Source of the DNA: Pseudomonadota bacterium
Lineage (GTDB): Bacteria; Pseudomonadota; Alphaproteobacteria; Dongiales; Dongiaceae
DNA: 64,000 bases
Assembly (NCBI GenBank): GCA_021792365.1
Contig: JAJYUT010000004.1
Location: forward strand, 248,001 to 312,000
Direction: 5' to 3'
A program made the position numbers and the translations under genes. Within the stretch, counting starts at the first letter, position 1, and every line of letters starts with the position of its first letter. Positions 36,404 through 48,271 of this stretch are shown here, one piece after another. The notes beneath the pieces were generated by a model that saw only the letters and a program-made list of their open reading frames with translations, ran no database searches and was not told the origin of the DNA.

Positions 36404-37296
36404 GTGGCCTTGTCCTTTGGCTTGTCGCTCGCGGGGGCGTCGGACTCTTCGGATGTGGCCGGATGGGCGCGGCGCACCACGACCTGATCGGGCAGGCGCA
36501 GGTCGACGATGCGCACGTCCTTCTCCAGGATGCCGTGCTCCCGCTGCAGCGCGGCGAAGCGCGACCAGGCGGCGCCCGGGTTCTCCTCCGGCAGCTTCAC
36601 GTCGACGCCGTTGTCGAAACGCAGGTTCCAGCGGCGCTGACCGACGAACACGGCCGCGGTCACCCGCTCGCGCAATTGCGGCTCGCGCCCCAGCAGGTCG
36701 AACAGGGCCTCGGCTTGGTCCGGCGCGTGCTCGCCCACGATCACCAGCAGCTTGGAGTATTTCCCGAGGTCGGCGGTCTCGATCACCTTGCCGGCGCGGC
36801 TCACCAGGAAGAGCTTCTGACTGCGCTGCCAAAGCGCCATCGGCTCGGCTTCCTCGACCGTGACCAGCAGGCGGTCCGGATAGCGCCGCTCGATGTCCGC
36901 CGAGACGATCCACGGCAAGGTGATCAGGCGCACGCGCATGGCCTCGATGTCGAGCCCCAGCAGCGGCGCGCCGCGCGGGGCGCCGAGCGCGCCGACGATG
37001 TCCTGCTGCCTGGTTTCGCCGCGGCCGTGGACCTCGACGACCTGCAGGCTCAGCCCGGCATCAGCCGTCATGGCGAGCGCGCCGTCGACGGTCGCGTTCC
37101 ACTGCCGCTCCAGCCAGCCGGATTGCGCGCTCCAGATCAGGGCGCCGCCGAGGGCGGCACAGGTGCCGAAGCCGATCCCGAACCGGATGGCCCAGCGCAT
37201 CCAGGCCGGCTGCGGCCGCTTGCGCGGCGGCACGATGTTGCGCGCGGCGCCGCGGCCGCGCGCGATCTTCACGGCCGGCGCTTCTAGGCGTCGCAT
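36400..37296 (-). CDS. ftsQ: Cell division protein FtsQ
   Basis: A 298-residue bitopic protein that recruits FtsB and FtsL to the septum. It has a basic cytoplasmic tail, one membrane segment (about 34-54), a POTRA domain (LQVVEVHGRGETRQQDI onwards) and a beta domain. The start overlaps the end of ddl by 13 bp and the stop overlaps ftsA. The C-terminal 25 residues are charged and disordered. Confidence 0.92.
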   Translation of the reverse strand: MRRLEAPAVKIARGRGAARNIVPPRKRPQPAWMRWAIRFGIGFGTCAALGGALIWSAQSGWLERQWNATVDGALAMTADAGLSLQVVEVHGRGETRQQDIVGALGAPRGAPLLGLDIEAMRVRLITLPWIVSADIERRYPDRLLVTVEEAEPMALWQRSQKLFLVSRAGKVIETADLGKYSKLLVIVGEHAPDQAEALFDLLGREPQLRERVTAAVFVGQRRWNLRFDNGVDVKLPEENPGAAWSRFAALQREHGILEKDVRIVDLRLPDQVVVRRAHPATSEESDAPASDKPKDKAT

Positions 37297-38207
37297 GCGG
37301 CGTGCTCCACCATCCAGGACACGAGCTCGGGATAGGACATGCCAAGATGCTTTGCCTGCTCCGGCACCAGCGACAGCGCCGTCATGCCGGGCTGGGTGTT
37401 GATCTCCAGCAGATACAGCTTGCTGAGGTCGTCACCCTTGGTGTTGTCGTAGCGGAAGTCGCAGCGCGTCACGCCGCGGCAGCCGAGCATCTGGTGCGCG
37501 GCTAGGGCCATGCGCATCGCTTCCGCCGCGATGTCCTCGCGCAGCGGCGCCGGGCAGAGGTGCAAGGTCAGGCCGTCGGTGTATTTGTGGGCGTAGTCGT
37601 AGAAACCGCCATCGATCCTCAGTTCGGTGACCGCCATGGCGCGGTCGCCCATCACGCCGACGGTCAGCTCGCGGCCCTGGATGAATTCCTCGCACAGCAC
37701 GTACTCGCCGTATGGCCACTCGATCCCATCGAACGGCCGGGCATTGCTGCTCTCGGTGATGATCTGCACCCCGACGCTGGAACCCTCGTTGGCCGGCTTC
37801 ACGACATAGGGGCGCGGCAGCGGGTCGCCCCTCAGGACCTCCGACTTGTGCAGCAGGACGCCCTTGGGGCAGCGCAGGCCGGCATCGGCGAACAGGCGCT
37901 TGGCCACCGGCTTGTCCATGGCGATGGCGGAGGCCATCAGGCCGGAATGGGTGTAGGGAATGCCGATGAAATTGAGGATGCCTTGGATGTTGCCGTCCTC
38001 ACCCCAGCGGCCATGCAGCGCGTTGAAGATGACGTCGGGTTTCTGCGCCTTGATCGCCTTGATCAGCGCCGGCACGTCACGGCCCACATCGATGGTCGCG
38101 ACCTTGTAGCCGGCCTCCTTCAGCGCGGCCGCGCAATTCGTGCCGCTGCTAAGCGATACCTCGCGCTCCGCCGACGGGCCACCCATCAGGACCGAAACGC
38201 GCTTCAT
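37284..38207 (-). CDS. ddl: D-alanine-D-alanine ligase
   Basis: A 307-residue ATP-grasp ligase making D-Ala-D-Ala for peptidoglycan precursors. The N-terminal VLMGGPSAEREVSL and FNALHGRWGEDG, central KPANEGSSVGV and C-terminal LLEINTQPGMTALSL motifs are complete. The ATG at 38207 overlaps the murB stop as ATGA and is chosen over the longer frame. Confidence 0.96.
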   Translation of the reverse strand: MKRVSVLMGGPSAEREVSLSSGTNCAAALKEAGYKVATIDVGRDVPALIKAIKAQKPDVIFNALHGRWGEDGNIQGILNFIGIPYTHSGLMASAIAMDKPVAKRLFADAGLRCPKGVLLHKSEVLRGDPLPRPYVVKPANEGSSVGVQIITESSNARPFDGIEWPYGEYVLCEEFIQGRELTVGVMGDRAMAVTELRIDGGFYDYAHKYTDGLTLHLCPAPLREDIAAEAMRMALAAHQMLGCRGVTRCDFRYDNTKGDDLSKLYLLEINTQPGMTALSLVPEQAKHLGMSYPELVSWMVEHAACDA

Positions 38208-39172
38208 CCGTGACCTCCGTCGTTCGTCTGCGCCGCGACGCCCGCCTGCGCCGCCGGCCGGCCGATGCGCTTGATTTCCCAACTCAGTTCCACGCCGCTC
38301 TTGTCGCGCACGCGACGGCGTACTTCCTCGCCCAGCGCCTCGATATCGGCCGCTGTGGCATCGCCGGTGTTGATCAGGAAGTTGCAATGCTTCTCCGATA
38401 CCATGGCGTCGCCCTTGCGCAGGCCGCGGCAGCCCGCCTCGTCGATCAGCTTCCAGGCCCTGTGGCCCGTTGGATTGGTGAAGGTGCTGCCGCCGGTGCG
38501 GGCGCGTATCGGCTGGCTCTCCTCGCGCTTCGCCTGGATCTCCTGGATGCGCGCGTGGATCGCCTTCGGATCGTCGGCGTGGCCTGAGAAGGCGCCAGCG
38601 ACGAAGATCCAGTCCTCCGGCACGGCGCTGTGACGATAGGTGAAGCCCATCTCCGCCCTGTCCAGGCGATGCAGCGTGCCTTCGGCATCGAGCGCATCGG
38701 CATGCTGGAATACCTGCGATATGTCGGAGTCGTAGGCGCCGGCATTCATGCGCAGCGCGCCGCCGATGGTTCCCGGGATGCCGGACAGGAACTCGAGCCC
38801 GCCGATCTCCGCATCGCGCGCGGAAAGCGCCACGTTGAGGTCGAGCGCGCCCGCGCCGGCCTCGATCGTGGTGCCGTTGGCGCGGATCTCTGTGAAGCCG
38901 CGGCCAAGGCGGACCACCACGCCCTCGATACCGCCGTCGCGCACCAGCAGGTTGGAGCCGACGCCGATCACCGTCACAGGCACGTCACGCGGCTTTTGCT
39001 TGAGAAAGTCCGCCAGATCCCGCGCGTCCGCCGGCTTGAACAGCACATCGGCCGGCCCGCCGACCCGGAACCAGGTGACGGCGGACAGCACGGACCCCTC
39101 GGCCAGGCGTCCCCTGACTTTCGGGAGGCGATCGATCAGGCGTGTCTCGGAAACTGCCATGGCCGCTCTCAT
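38204..39172 (-). CDS. murB: UDP-N-acetylenolpyruvoylglucosamine reductase
   Basis: A 322-residue FAD enzyme reducing UDP-GlcNAc-enolpyruvate to UDP-MurNAc. [12 protein letters not shown] and [17 protein letters not shown] are the FAD and substrate motifs; GSTFTNP carries the Ser that protonates the enol. It is the short type I-like form without lid insertion. The ATG at 39172 overlaps the murC stop as ATGA; another in-frame ATG is at 39160. Confidence 0.95.
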   Translation of the reverse strand: MRAAMAVSETRLIDRLPKVRGRLAEGSVLSAVTWFRVGGPADVLFKPADARDLADFLKQKPRDVPVTVIGVGSNLLVRDGGIEGVVVRLGRGFTEIRANGTTIEAGAGALDLNVALSARDAEIGGLEFLSGIPGTIGGALRMNAGAYDSDISQVFQHADALDAEGTLHRLDRAEMGFTYRHSAVPEDWIFVAGAFSGHADDPKAIHARIQEIQAKREESQPIRARTGGSTFTNPTGHRAWKLIDEAGCRGLRKGDAMVSEKHCNFLINTGDATAADIEALGEEVRRRVRDKSGVELSWEIKRIGRPAAQAGVAAQTNDGGHG

Positions 39173-40611
39173 GCCCCAAATCCCGGCTTGCCATAGGCCG
39201 CCTGCAACTCGGCGGGGAGGGCCTGCGCCCAATAGGTGATGCTGCCCGCGCCGAGGCAGACGACGAGGTCGCCCGGCGCCGCCAGCGGCGCTACAGTCCT
39301 TGCCAGCGCCTTCGGATCCTTGAGATGCTCGACATGGCGATGGCCGCGCGCGCGCAGGCCCTCCGCCAGCGCCTCACCGCTGACGCCCGCGATCGGCTGC
39401 TCGCCGGCCGCATAGACATCCGCCGCCAGCACGATGTCGGCATCGTTGAAGCAGGTGCAGAATTCCTCGAACAGGTTGTGCAGCCGGCTGTAGCGATGCG
39501 GCTGCACCACGGCGATGACCTTGCCCCGCGTCGCCTGGCCTTGGATCGCCTGCCGCGCGGCTTTCAGCACGGCGGCGATCTCCACCGGGTGGTGGCCGTA
39601 GTCGTCGATCACGGTGACGCCGTTCGCCTCACCGGTGCGGCTGAAGCGCCGCTTGACGCCGCCGAAGCCGGCAAAGCCCTTGCGGATCACGTCTTCGGCG
39701 ATGCGCATCTCGTAGGCGACCGCGACGGCAGCAAGGCTGTTCTGCACGTTGTGCTGTCCCACCATCGGCAGGTGTACGTTGTCGATGCGGCTGGCAGCGT
39801 CGCGGAAGCGATCGTTGATCGCGACATTGAAGGTGCTGCCGGAGGGATCGAGCCGCAGATCCACCGCGCGCACGTCGGCCTGCGGCGAGAAGCCGTAGGT
39901 GATGACGCGCCGGTCTGACAGGCGCGGGATCATCGCCTGCACCACCGGATGGTCGATGCACAGGACCGCGAAGCCGTAGAACGGGATGTTGTGGACGAAA
40001 TCCTCGTAGGCGCGGTTCATCGCCTCGACCGAGCCGTAGTGGTCGAGATGCTCGGGATCCATGTTGGTGACGATGGTGATGACCGCCGGCAGCTTCACGA
40101 AGGTGCCGTCGGATTCGTCTGCCTCGACCACCATCCAGTCGCCGGCGCCGAGCCGCGCGTTGGTGCCGTAATTGTTGATGACGCCGCCATTGATGACGGT
40201 GGGGTCGAGGCCGGCCGCGTCGATCAGCGCCGCCACCATGGAGGTGGTCGTGGTCTTGCCGTGGGTGCCGCCGACCGCCACCGACCACTTGAGACGCATC
40301 AGCTCGGCCAGCATCTCGGCGCGCCGCACCACCGGCAGCAGCCTGGCGCGCGCCGCCACGACTTCGGGGTTGTCGGGCTTCACGGCGGAGGAGACGACCA
40401 CGACCTCGGCATCCGCCAGGTTCTCGGCGCGGTGGCCGATCTCGACCGTGATCTTGAGCTCGCGCAGGCGCTTGGTGACGTAGGACTCTGCGAGGTCGCT
40501 GCCCCGCACCCTGTAGCCAAGATTGTGAAGGATCTCGGCGATGCCGCTCATGCCGATCCCGCCGATGCCAACGAAGTGGATGATGCCGATGTCGAGGGGC
40601 AGGCCGCGCAT
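39169..40611 (-). CDS. murC: UDP-N-acetylmuramate-L-alanine ligase
   Basis: A 480-residue Mur ligase adding L-Ala to UDP-MurNAc. The N-terminal [12 protein letters not shown] binds the [13 protein letters not shown] is the P-loop, EADESDGTF binds metal and [10 protein letters not shown] starts the C-terminal domain. The ATG at 40611 shares one base with the murG stop (TGATG); a TTG one codon earlier is possible. Confidence 0.96.
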   Translation of the reverse strand: MRGLPLDIGIIHFVGIGGIGMSGIAEILHNLGYRVRGSDLAESYVTKRLRELKITVEIGHRAENLADAEVVVVSSAVKPDNPEVVAARARLLPVVRRAEMLAELMRLKWSVAVGGTHGKTTTTSMVAALIDAAGLDPTVINGGVINNYGTNARLGAGDWMVVEADESDGTFVKLPAVITIVTNMDPEHLDHYGSVEAMNRAYEDFVHNIPFYGFAVLCIDHPVVQAMIPRLSDRRVITYGFSPQADVRAVDLRLDPSGSTFNVAINDRFRDAASRIDNVHLPMVGQHNVQNSLAAVAVAYEMRIAEDVIRKGFAGFGGVKRRFSRTGEANGVTVIDDYGHHPVEIAAVLKAARQAIQGQATRGKVIAVVQPHRYSRLHNLFEEFCTCFNDADIVLAADVYAAGEQPIAGVSGEALAEGLRARGHRHVEHLKDPKALARTVAPLAAPGDLVVCLGAGSITYWAQALPAELQAAYGKPGFGA

Positions 40612-41741
40612 CAATGCGTCCCTCCCTGCAATGCGGCGCGCACATCCTCGGACAGCAAGCCGATGACAAGATCCGCGAGGCGGTCCGCGGCGTCGCGCTT
40701 GCCGAGGCTCTTCGCCGCCGCCGCCGCAGCCTCCAGGCGCGCGGGATCGGCCAGCACCTCTTCCAGGATCTTGGCCAGGGCGCTGGGCGAGAGCGCACTC
40801 TCCGGCAGCAGCCAGCCGCCGCCCGCGCCGGTCAAGGCGCGCGCGTTGGCCATCTGGTGATCGTCGATGGAATTGGGCAGCGGCACCAGCACGGCCGGGC
40901 GGCCCGCCGCGGTCAGCTCGGCCAGGGTGGAGGCGCCGGCGCGCGTCACCAGCAGATGCGCCTGGCGCAGCCGCTGCGGCACGTCCTCGAAAAACGGCCT
41001 GAGCTCGACCTCGAGGCCGAGGGCGCGGTAATCCGCCTCGGCCTGCCCCAGGTCCTCGGCGCGCGCCTGCTGCGCAATGGCGAGGCGGTTGCGCACCTCC
41101 TGAGGCAGCAGCGCGACCGCCTCCGGCACCGCTTTGCCGAACACCCGTGCCCCGAGCGAGCCGCCCATCACGAACAGGCGCACCTTCTCCCCCGCGCTCG
41201 GCGCGTGGTATTGCGCCTCGGCAATGGCGGAGATCTCCGGCCGCACCGGGTTTCCAGTCAGCGTGCGGCGCGCCGCTTGAACAGAATCCGCGAACTGCAC
41301 CTGCTCGAAGCTCAGAGCCAAGCGCGCCGCGCGCTTGGCGAGGAATCGATTGGCGCGGCCCATCACGGCGTTCTGCTCATGCAGCAGCGTGGGGATGCCG
41401 CCGCGCTGCGCGGCGGACAGTGGCGGGATCGACGGATAACCGCCGAACCCCACCACGACCGCGGGCTTGAGGCTGCGCAACAGGCCGCGCGATTGCATGA
41501 AACCCAGGCCCAGGCGAACGAAATTGCGCAGCCGCGCGGGCAATCCCTTGCCGGCGACGCCGCCCGAGGCGATGCGATGCACTTTCACCTGCGGCAGGCG
41601 GTCGCCAAAGCCGCCGCCGCGCTCGTCGGTGGCGAGATCGACCCGGAGCCCGCGCGCCAACAGCGCGCGCGCCAGCGCTTCGGCCGGGAACATGTGGCCG
41701 CCGGTGCCGCCGGCCGCGAGCAGGATGCGGGGCGCCGTCAT
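40611..41741 (-). CDS. murG: UDP-GlcNAc:lipid I transferase MurG
   Basis: A 376-residue GT-B glycosyltransferase at the inner membrane that converts lipid I to lipid II. The N-terminal [15 protein letters not shown] and the C-terminal [17 protein letters not shown] and [13 protein letters not shown] are diagnostic. The ATG at 41741 overlaps the ftsW stop as ATGA; the frame upstream of it is ftsW antisense-free overlap and not used. Confidence 0.96.
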   Translation of the reverse strand: MTAPRILLAAGGTGGHMFPAEALARALLARGLRVDLATDERGGGFGDRLPQVKVHRIASGGVAGKGLPARLRNFVRLGLGFMQSRGLLRSLKPAVVVGFGGYPSIPPLSAAQRGGIPTLLHEQNAVMGRANRFLAKRAARLALSFEQVQFADSVQAARRTLTGNPVRPEISAIAEAQYHAPSAGEKVRLFVMGGSLGARVFGKAVPEAVALLPQEVRNRLAIAQQARAEDLGQAEADYRALGLEVELRPFFEDVPQRLRQAHLLVTRAGASTLAELTAAGRPAVLVPLPNSIDDHQMANARALTGAGGGWLLPESALSPSALAKILEEVLADPARLEAAAAAAKSLGKRDAADRLADLVIGLLSEDVRAALQGGTH

Positions 41742-42859
41742 GTATCGAGGCTCCCCGGGAAGCGCTTGCGGGTGAGCGCGAGCAGCATGCCGACGCCGAG
41801 CGCGATGGCGATGATCGAGGAACCGCCATAGGAGATGAAGGGCAGGGTCATGCCCTTGGTCGGCATCAGGTGCAGGGTGGACGCCATGTTGATGACCGCC
41901 TGCAGGCCGAAGCCGGTGGCGAGGCCGGTCACTCCCAGCAGCACGAACATGTTGTGCTCGCTCACCATGCGCGAGAGCGCGCGCAGCACGATGAAGGCGA
42001 AGCAGGCGACCAGCAGCAGGCAGACGACCAGGCCGAATTCCTCGCCCGCGACGGCGAAGATGAAATCCGAATGCGCGTCGGGCAGCACCATCTTCACCGA
42101 GCCTTCGCCCGGGCCGCGGCCATAGAGACCGCCGTTCTGGAACGCCTCCAGCGCGCGGTCGATCTGATAGGAATCGCCGGTGCCCTTCAGGAACTGGTCC
42201 ACGCGCTCCTGCACGTGGTGGAACATGAAATAGGAGCCCACCAGCCCGGCAATCCCGAGTCCCGCCAGCAGGATGACCCACAGGAAGGGCAGGCCCGCCA
42301 CGAAGAACTGCGCGAACCAGGTCGCGGTGACGACCGCCGTCATGCCGAGGTCCGGCTGCCGCAGCAGCACGGAGACGACCAGGGCGAAGGCCAGGATGGC
42401 GATGATGTTGCCCGGCACGCGCTGCTCGCTGAACTTCAGCGAGAACATCCAGGCGGCGAAGATGGCGAAGGTCGGCTTCAGGAACTCCGAGGGCTGCATC
42501 GAGAACGGGCCGATCGAGATCCAGCGCGTCGCGCCCTTGATCTCTGCGCCGTAGACCAGCGTGAGCGAGGTGAGGCCGAGGAACAGCAGGAACAGCAGCA
42601 CGCCGAGGCGGCGCACCTGCTTCGGGGAGAGCATGGAAACACCCACCACCACCGCGAAGGCAACCGGCAGCATCACGTAGTGCTGGCGCACCATGTGAAA
42701 GCTGTCGAGGCCGATGCGCGTGGCGACCGCAGGGCTGGCGGCGAGCACCATGATCGCGCCGATGAACATCAGCGCGCCGACGGTCGCCAGTGTCCAGCGA
42801 TCGATTGTCCACCACCAGAGGCCGACGACGGAGCGGTCGGCGCGCGTGAAATTGGTCAT
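41738..42859 (-). CDS. ftsW: Septal peptidoglycan polymerase FtsW (SEDS family)
   Basis: A 373-residue protein with about ten membrane segments. It carries SEDS signatures (GATRWISIGPFSMQPSEFLK, LRQPDLGMTAV, FAVAGEEFG, FISYGGSS). FtsW polymerises lipid II at the septum together with FtsI. It starts at 42859 in an ATGA overlap with murD. Confidence 0.95.
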   Translation of the reverse strand: MTNFTRADRSVVGLWWWTIDRWTLATVGALMFIGAIMVLAASPAVATRIGLDSFHMVRQHYVMLPVAFAVVVGVSMLSPKQVRRLGVLLFLLFLGLTSLTLVYGAEIKGATRWISIGPFSMQPSEFLKPTFAIFAAWMFSLKFSEQRVPGNIIAILAFALVVSVLLRQPDLGMTAVVTATWFAQFFVAGLPFLWVILLAGLGIAGLVGSYFMFHHVQERVDQFLKGTGDSYQIDRALEAFQNGGLYGRGPGEGSVKMVLPDAHSDFIFAVAGEEFGLVVCLLLVACFAFIVLRALSRMVSEHNMFVLLGVTGLATGFGLQAVINMASTLHLMPTKGMTLPFISYGGSSIIAIALGVGMLLALTRKRFPGSLDT

Positions 42860-44247
42860 GCCGCCCCCTTTCCGCCGGCGCCTTGTCCGACGAGGGCGAG
42901 CACGAGGGCGCGGAAGTGATCGCCGCGCGCCTCGAAGTTCGGATACTGGTCCCACGAAGCGCAGGCAGGGGAGAGCAGCACCACCGCACCCTGCCTCGCG
43001 TCGCGATCCGCGGCTTGCACGGCCTTGTCCAGCGTGCCGCACTGGGTGAAGGTCAGCTTGCCGCGCAATTGCCTGGCGAAATCGTTGGCGCATTCGCCGA
43101 TCAGGTAAGCGTGCCGCACCCGCGGATAGAACGGATCGAGTCCCGCGAGGCCGCCTTCCTTGGCGCGGCCGCCGATGATCCAGTGGATGTTGTCGTAGCA
43201 GGCGAGCGCCTTCGCCGCCGCATCCGCATTGGTCGCCTTGCTGTCGTTGACGTAGCGCACACCTTTGACGGTCGCGATCAGTTCCTGGCGGTGCGCGAGG
43301 CCCGGATAGCTTTCAAGACCCGTGACGATGGCGGCGCGGTCGAGGCCCATCGCCTTGGCGGCGACATAGGCAGCGGCGGCGTTCTGCCAGTTGTGGCTCC
43401 CGGGCAGGGTCGCGACGGTCGTGAGGTCCAGGATTGCTTCGGGCTGCGCGCCGAGGCGATCGACCAGCATGCCGTTCACGGCGTCGACACCGCCCGCGGC
43501 TTCACGCTCGACCGAGATGGGGATGAGCTTCCGGCCCGCGCCCTGCAGCTTCGCGAGCAGATCGCGGCAAGGTTGGTCATCGACGCCAAGGACTCCGATG
43601 CTTCCACGGCCTTTCGGACGCAGGACCAGAGCCTTGGCGTCGATGTAGCCATCCATCCCGCCGTGGCGGGACAGGTGGTCCGGCGTGATGTTCAACAGGA
43701 TCGCGACGTCGCAGATCGCGGTCGGGGTGAGTTCAAGCTGATAGGAGCTGAGCTCGAGCACGTAAATGCCGTCCCCCGGCAGCGGTTCCAGTGACAAAGC
43801 TGCGGCGCCGAGATTGCCGCCGACGGCGACATGCCTGCCGCACTGGCGCAGGATGTGCGCGATCAGCGTCGTGGTGGTCGACTTGCCATTGGTGCCGGTG
43901 ATGCCGACATAGCGCTGGCGCGGCATCGCCCGATAGAGCAGCTCGATGTCACCGAGCAGCGGCTTGCCGGCTTGCTTCGCCAGCGCAGCGACCGGATGCG
44001 GCTTGGGATGCGTGTGCGGGATGCCGGGGCTCATCACCAGCATCTCCGGCCGCGACCAATTGGCGCCGGCGAGATCGACGATCATGCTGGCGGGCAAGGC
44101 GGCGCGCGCCTGCTCGTTGTCATCCCACGCCCACACGGTGGCGCCGCTCGCCTCGAGCGCGGCCGCGGTCGCGCTGCCCGTCCGGCCGAGGCCGAGCAGG
44201 GCAACGACCTTGCCTGCGACGTCGGGTATGCGGATGGGCTGGGGCAC
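42856..44247 (-). CDS. murD: UDP-N-acetylmuramoylalanine-D-glutamate ligase
   Basis: A 463-residue Mur ligase adding D-Glu. LLGLGRTGSATA is the N-terminal nucleotide site, GTNGKSTTTTL the P-loop, LELSSYQLE and NITPDHLSRHG the central motifs and NDSKATNADAA the C-terminal one. There is no ATG at a suitable place: the best start is GTG at 44247, 14 bp after the mraY stop, with AAGGA upstream. The longer frame upstream overlaps mraY and is not coding. Confidence 0.93.
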   Translation of the reverse strand: MPQPIRIPDVAGKVVALLGLGRTGSATAAALEASGATVWAWDDNEQARAALPASMIVDLAGANWSRPEMLVMSPGIPHTHPKPHPVAALAKQAGKPLLGDIELLYRAMPRQRYVGITGTNGKSTTTTLIAHILRQCGRHVAVGGNLGAAALSLEPLPGDGIYVLELSSYQLELTPTAICDVAILLNITPDHLSRHGGMDGYIDAKALVLRPKGRGSIGVLGVDDQPCRDLLAKLQGAGRKLIPISVEREAAGGVDAVNGMLVDRLGAQPEAILDLTTVATLPGSHNWQNAAAAYVAAKAMGLDRAAIVTGLESYPGLAHRQELIATVKGVRYVNDSKATNADAAAKALACYDNIHWIIGGRAKEGGLAGLDPFYPRVRHAYLIGECANDFARQLRGKLTFTQCGTLDKAVQAADRDARQGAVVLLSPACASWDQYPNFEARGDHFRALVLALVGQGAGGKGAA

Positions 44248-44261
44248 GAGAGGCGCGGTCC

Positions 44262-45350
44262 TTATCGCAGTTTCAAGGTGGAAAGGCCGATCAGCGCCAG
44301 CACGGCGGCGATGATCCAGAAGCGGATGACGATGGTGGGCTCCGCCCAGCCCTTCTTCTCGAAGTGGTGGTGCAGTGGCGCCATGCGGAACACGCGGCGG
44401 CCGGTGGTCCTGAACGAGATCACCTGCACGATGACCGAAACCGTCTCGAGCACGAACAAGCCGCCGATGATGGCGAGCACCAGCTCGTGCTTGGTGATCA
44501 CCGCGATCGCGCCGAGCGCGCCGCCCATGCTGAGCGAGCCGGTGTCGCCCATGAACACCATGGCCGGCGGCGCGTTGAACCACAGGAAGCCGAGGCCGGC
44601 GCCGCACAGCGCGCCGCAGAACACCGCCAGCTCGCCCGCGCCGGAGACGTGGTGCAGTTGCAGGTATTCGGCGAAGTTGACGTTGCCCGCGAGGTAGGCG
44701 ATGAAGCCGAGGCTCGCCGCCGCCATCATCACCGGCACGATGGCGAGGCCGTCGAGACCGTCGGTCAGGTTGACGGCGTTTGAGGATCCCATCATGACCA
44801 GCGTCGCGAACGGCAGGAACACCCAGCCGAGCGGAAGCAGCAGTTCCTTGAAGAAGGGCACGGCAAGGCTGGTAGAAAGCGGTTCCGGCGCGACCCAGAT
44901 CACGATGGCCGCCGCCACCGCGCCGATCGCGAACTGCGCCAGCAGCTTGAAGCGGCCGGGCAGGCCCTTGGTGTTGCGCTTGGTGAGCTTCAGGAAATCG
45001 TCGCCGAAGCCGATCGCGCCGTAGCCGATCGTCACCAGCAGCACCACCCACACATACGGGTTGGTCAGGTCCGCCCACAGCAGCGTGGTGACGCAGGCGG
45101 AGATCAGGAACATGAGCCCGCCCATGGTCGGCGTGCCCTTCTTGGTGAGCAGGTGGGATTCGGGCCCATCCACGCGGATCGGCTGTCCCTCGCGCTGCTT
45201 GAGCTTGAGCCAATTGATGATGCGCGGGCCGATCAGCAGCGTCAGGAAGAACGCGAACATGATGGCGCTGCCGCTGCGGAAGGTCTGGTAGCGGAACAGG
45301 TTGAGCGGATTGAACTCGTCAGATAGCGGCGCCAGCAGATTGAACAGCAT
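44262..45350 (-). CDS. mraY: Phospho-MurNAc-pentapeptide transferase MraY
   Basis: A 362-residue integral membrane enzyme with ten membrane segments that makes lipid I from undecaprenyl phosphate. Family signatures include [28 protein letters not shown] (catalytic DD), [13 protein letters not shown] and [10 protein letters not shown], followed by [12 protein letters not shown]. Full length. It starts 15 bp after the murF stop. Confidence 0.97.
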   Translation of the reverse strand: MLFNLLAPLSDEFNPLNLFRYQTFRSGSAIMFAFFLTLLIGPRIINWLKLKQREGQPIRVDGPESHLLTKKGTPTMGGLMFLISACVTTLLWADLTNPYVWVVLLVTIGYGAIGFGDDFLKLTKRNTKGLPGRFKLLAQFAIGAVAAAIVIWVAPEPLSTSLAVPFFKELLLPLGWVFLPFATLVMMGSSNAVNLTDGLDGLAIVPVMMAAASLGFIAYLAGNVNFAEYLQLHHVSGAGELAVFCGALCGAGLGFLWFNAPPAMVFMGDTGSLSMGGALGAIAVITKHELVLAIIGGLFVLETVSVIVQVISFRTTGRRVFRMAPLHHHFEKKGWAEPTIVIRFWIIAAVLALIGLSTLKLR

Positions 45351-45365
45351 CCCCTGTCTTCCCCC

Positions 45366-46783
45366 TCAGTGACCGTCGCCGGCCTTGTCATCGCTGGAAT
45401 GGAGCGCGCGCACCGCCTCGACCAGCGGGGCCATGCGCGTGCCCAGCGAGCCCTTGATCAGAACCGTGTCGCCGGGCCTGAGCGCGGCCAGCAGCGGCCG
45501 CACCATCTCGTCCGAGGCCGCGCGATGCGCGCCCTTGATCGCGTCCGGCAGCAGGTCGTAGAGGCCCTGCATCTGCGGGCCGACCAGGAAGGCGAGATCG
45601 ACCTTGGCCGCGACCAGGTCCGGCGCCAGGTCGCGGTGGAGCTGCGGGCCGGCCTTGCCCAGCTCGCGCATGTCGCCCAGCACGGCGATGCGCCTTCCGC
45701 CGAACGCCGTCGGCAGCGTGCCGAGCAGGTTGAGTGCCGCGCGCACGGAGGCGGGGCTGGCGTTGTAACCCTCGTCGATCAGCTCGAGGCTGCCGCCCGC
45801 AATGATCAGGTGCTCGCGCTTGCCGCGGCCTTTCAAAGCATGTACGGCGCCGAAGGCGGGCAGCGCATGGTCGAGGTCGAGCTCGAAGGCGAAGGCCGCC
45901 GCCAGCACTGCGATAGAATTGAGTGCCAGGTGCCTGCCCGGTGCCGCCATGCGATAGCGCAGGCGCTTGCCGCCGATCTCCGCCGTCACCTGGTTGCCGT
46001 CCGGCATGATCTGGCAATCGATCAGGCGGGCCCAGGCGCCCTCCCTGCTGCCGAAGGTGAGGATGCGCGCGCCCATGCGCCGCGCCTTGTCCTCGAGGCG
46101 GTCGAAATGCGGGTTGTCGAAGGGCAGGACGGCCGCGCCGCCGGGCATCAGGCCATCGAAGATCTCCGCCTTCGCATCGGCGATCTCCGCCACCGAGGCG
46201 AAGAACTCGATATGGACGGGCTCGACCGTGGTGATGATCGCGACCTGCGGGCGCACCATCTGCGACAGCGGCGAGATCTCGCCGGCGTGGTTCATGCCGA
46301 GTTCGAACACGCCGTAACGCGTCTCTCGCGGCATGCGCGCCAGGCTGAGCGGCGCGCCCCACTGGTTATTGAGATTGCCCGCGCTGGCGAAGGTCGGCGC
46401 GAACAGCGAGAGGACGGAGCGCAGGGCTTCCTTGGTGCTGGTCTTGCCGACGCTGCCGGTGACCGCCGCCACCTTTGCCTCTGTCCTGGCGCGCGCGGCG
46501 CGGCCCAGATCCTCCAGCGCCTTCATGGTGTCCGCTGCTTGCACGACGGGCGCGCCGGCGGGCAGGTCGGCGGGGCGGCGATGGATCAGCACGCCGGCGG
46601 CGCCGCGCTGCAACGCCGCGGCGGCGAAATCGTGACCATCGAAGCTCGGACCCTGCAGCGCGACGAACAGGTCGCCGGGCTCCAGGCTGCGGGAATCAAT
46701 CGACACGCCGCTCACAGTGAAATCGCCGGAGGCCTGGCCGGCCACCGCGGCAGCGATCTCAGCAGAGGTCCAGAGCGCGCCGT

Positions 46784-46787
<4 letters not shown>
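45366..46787 (-). CDS. murF: UDP-MurNAc-tripeptide-D-Ala-D-Ala ligase MurF
   Basis: A 473-residue Mur ligase that adds D-Ala-D-Ala. GVSIDSRSLEPGDLFVALQG is the N-terminal domain, TGSVGKTSTKEAL the P-loop, FELGMNHAGEI the central motif and DEGYNASPASVRAAL the C-terminal one. The start overlaps the murE stop as ATGA. Confidence 0.96.
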
Positions 46788-48257
<1,470 letters not shown>

Positions 48258-48271
<14 letters not shown>
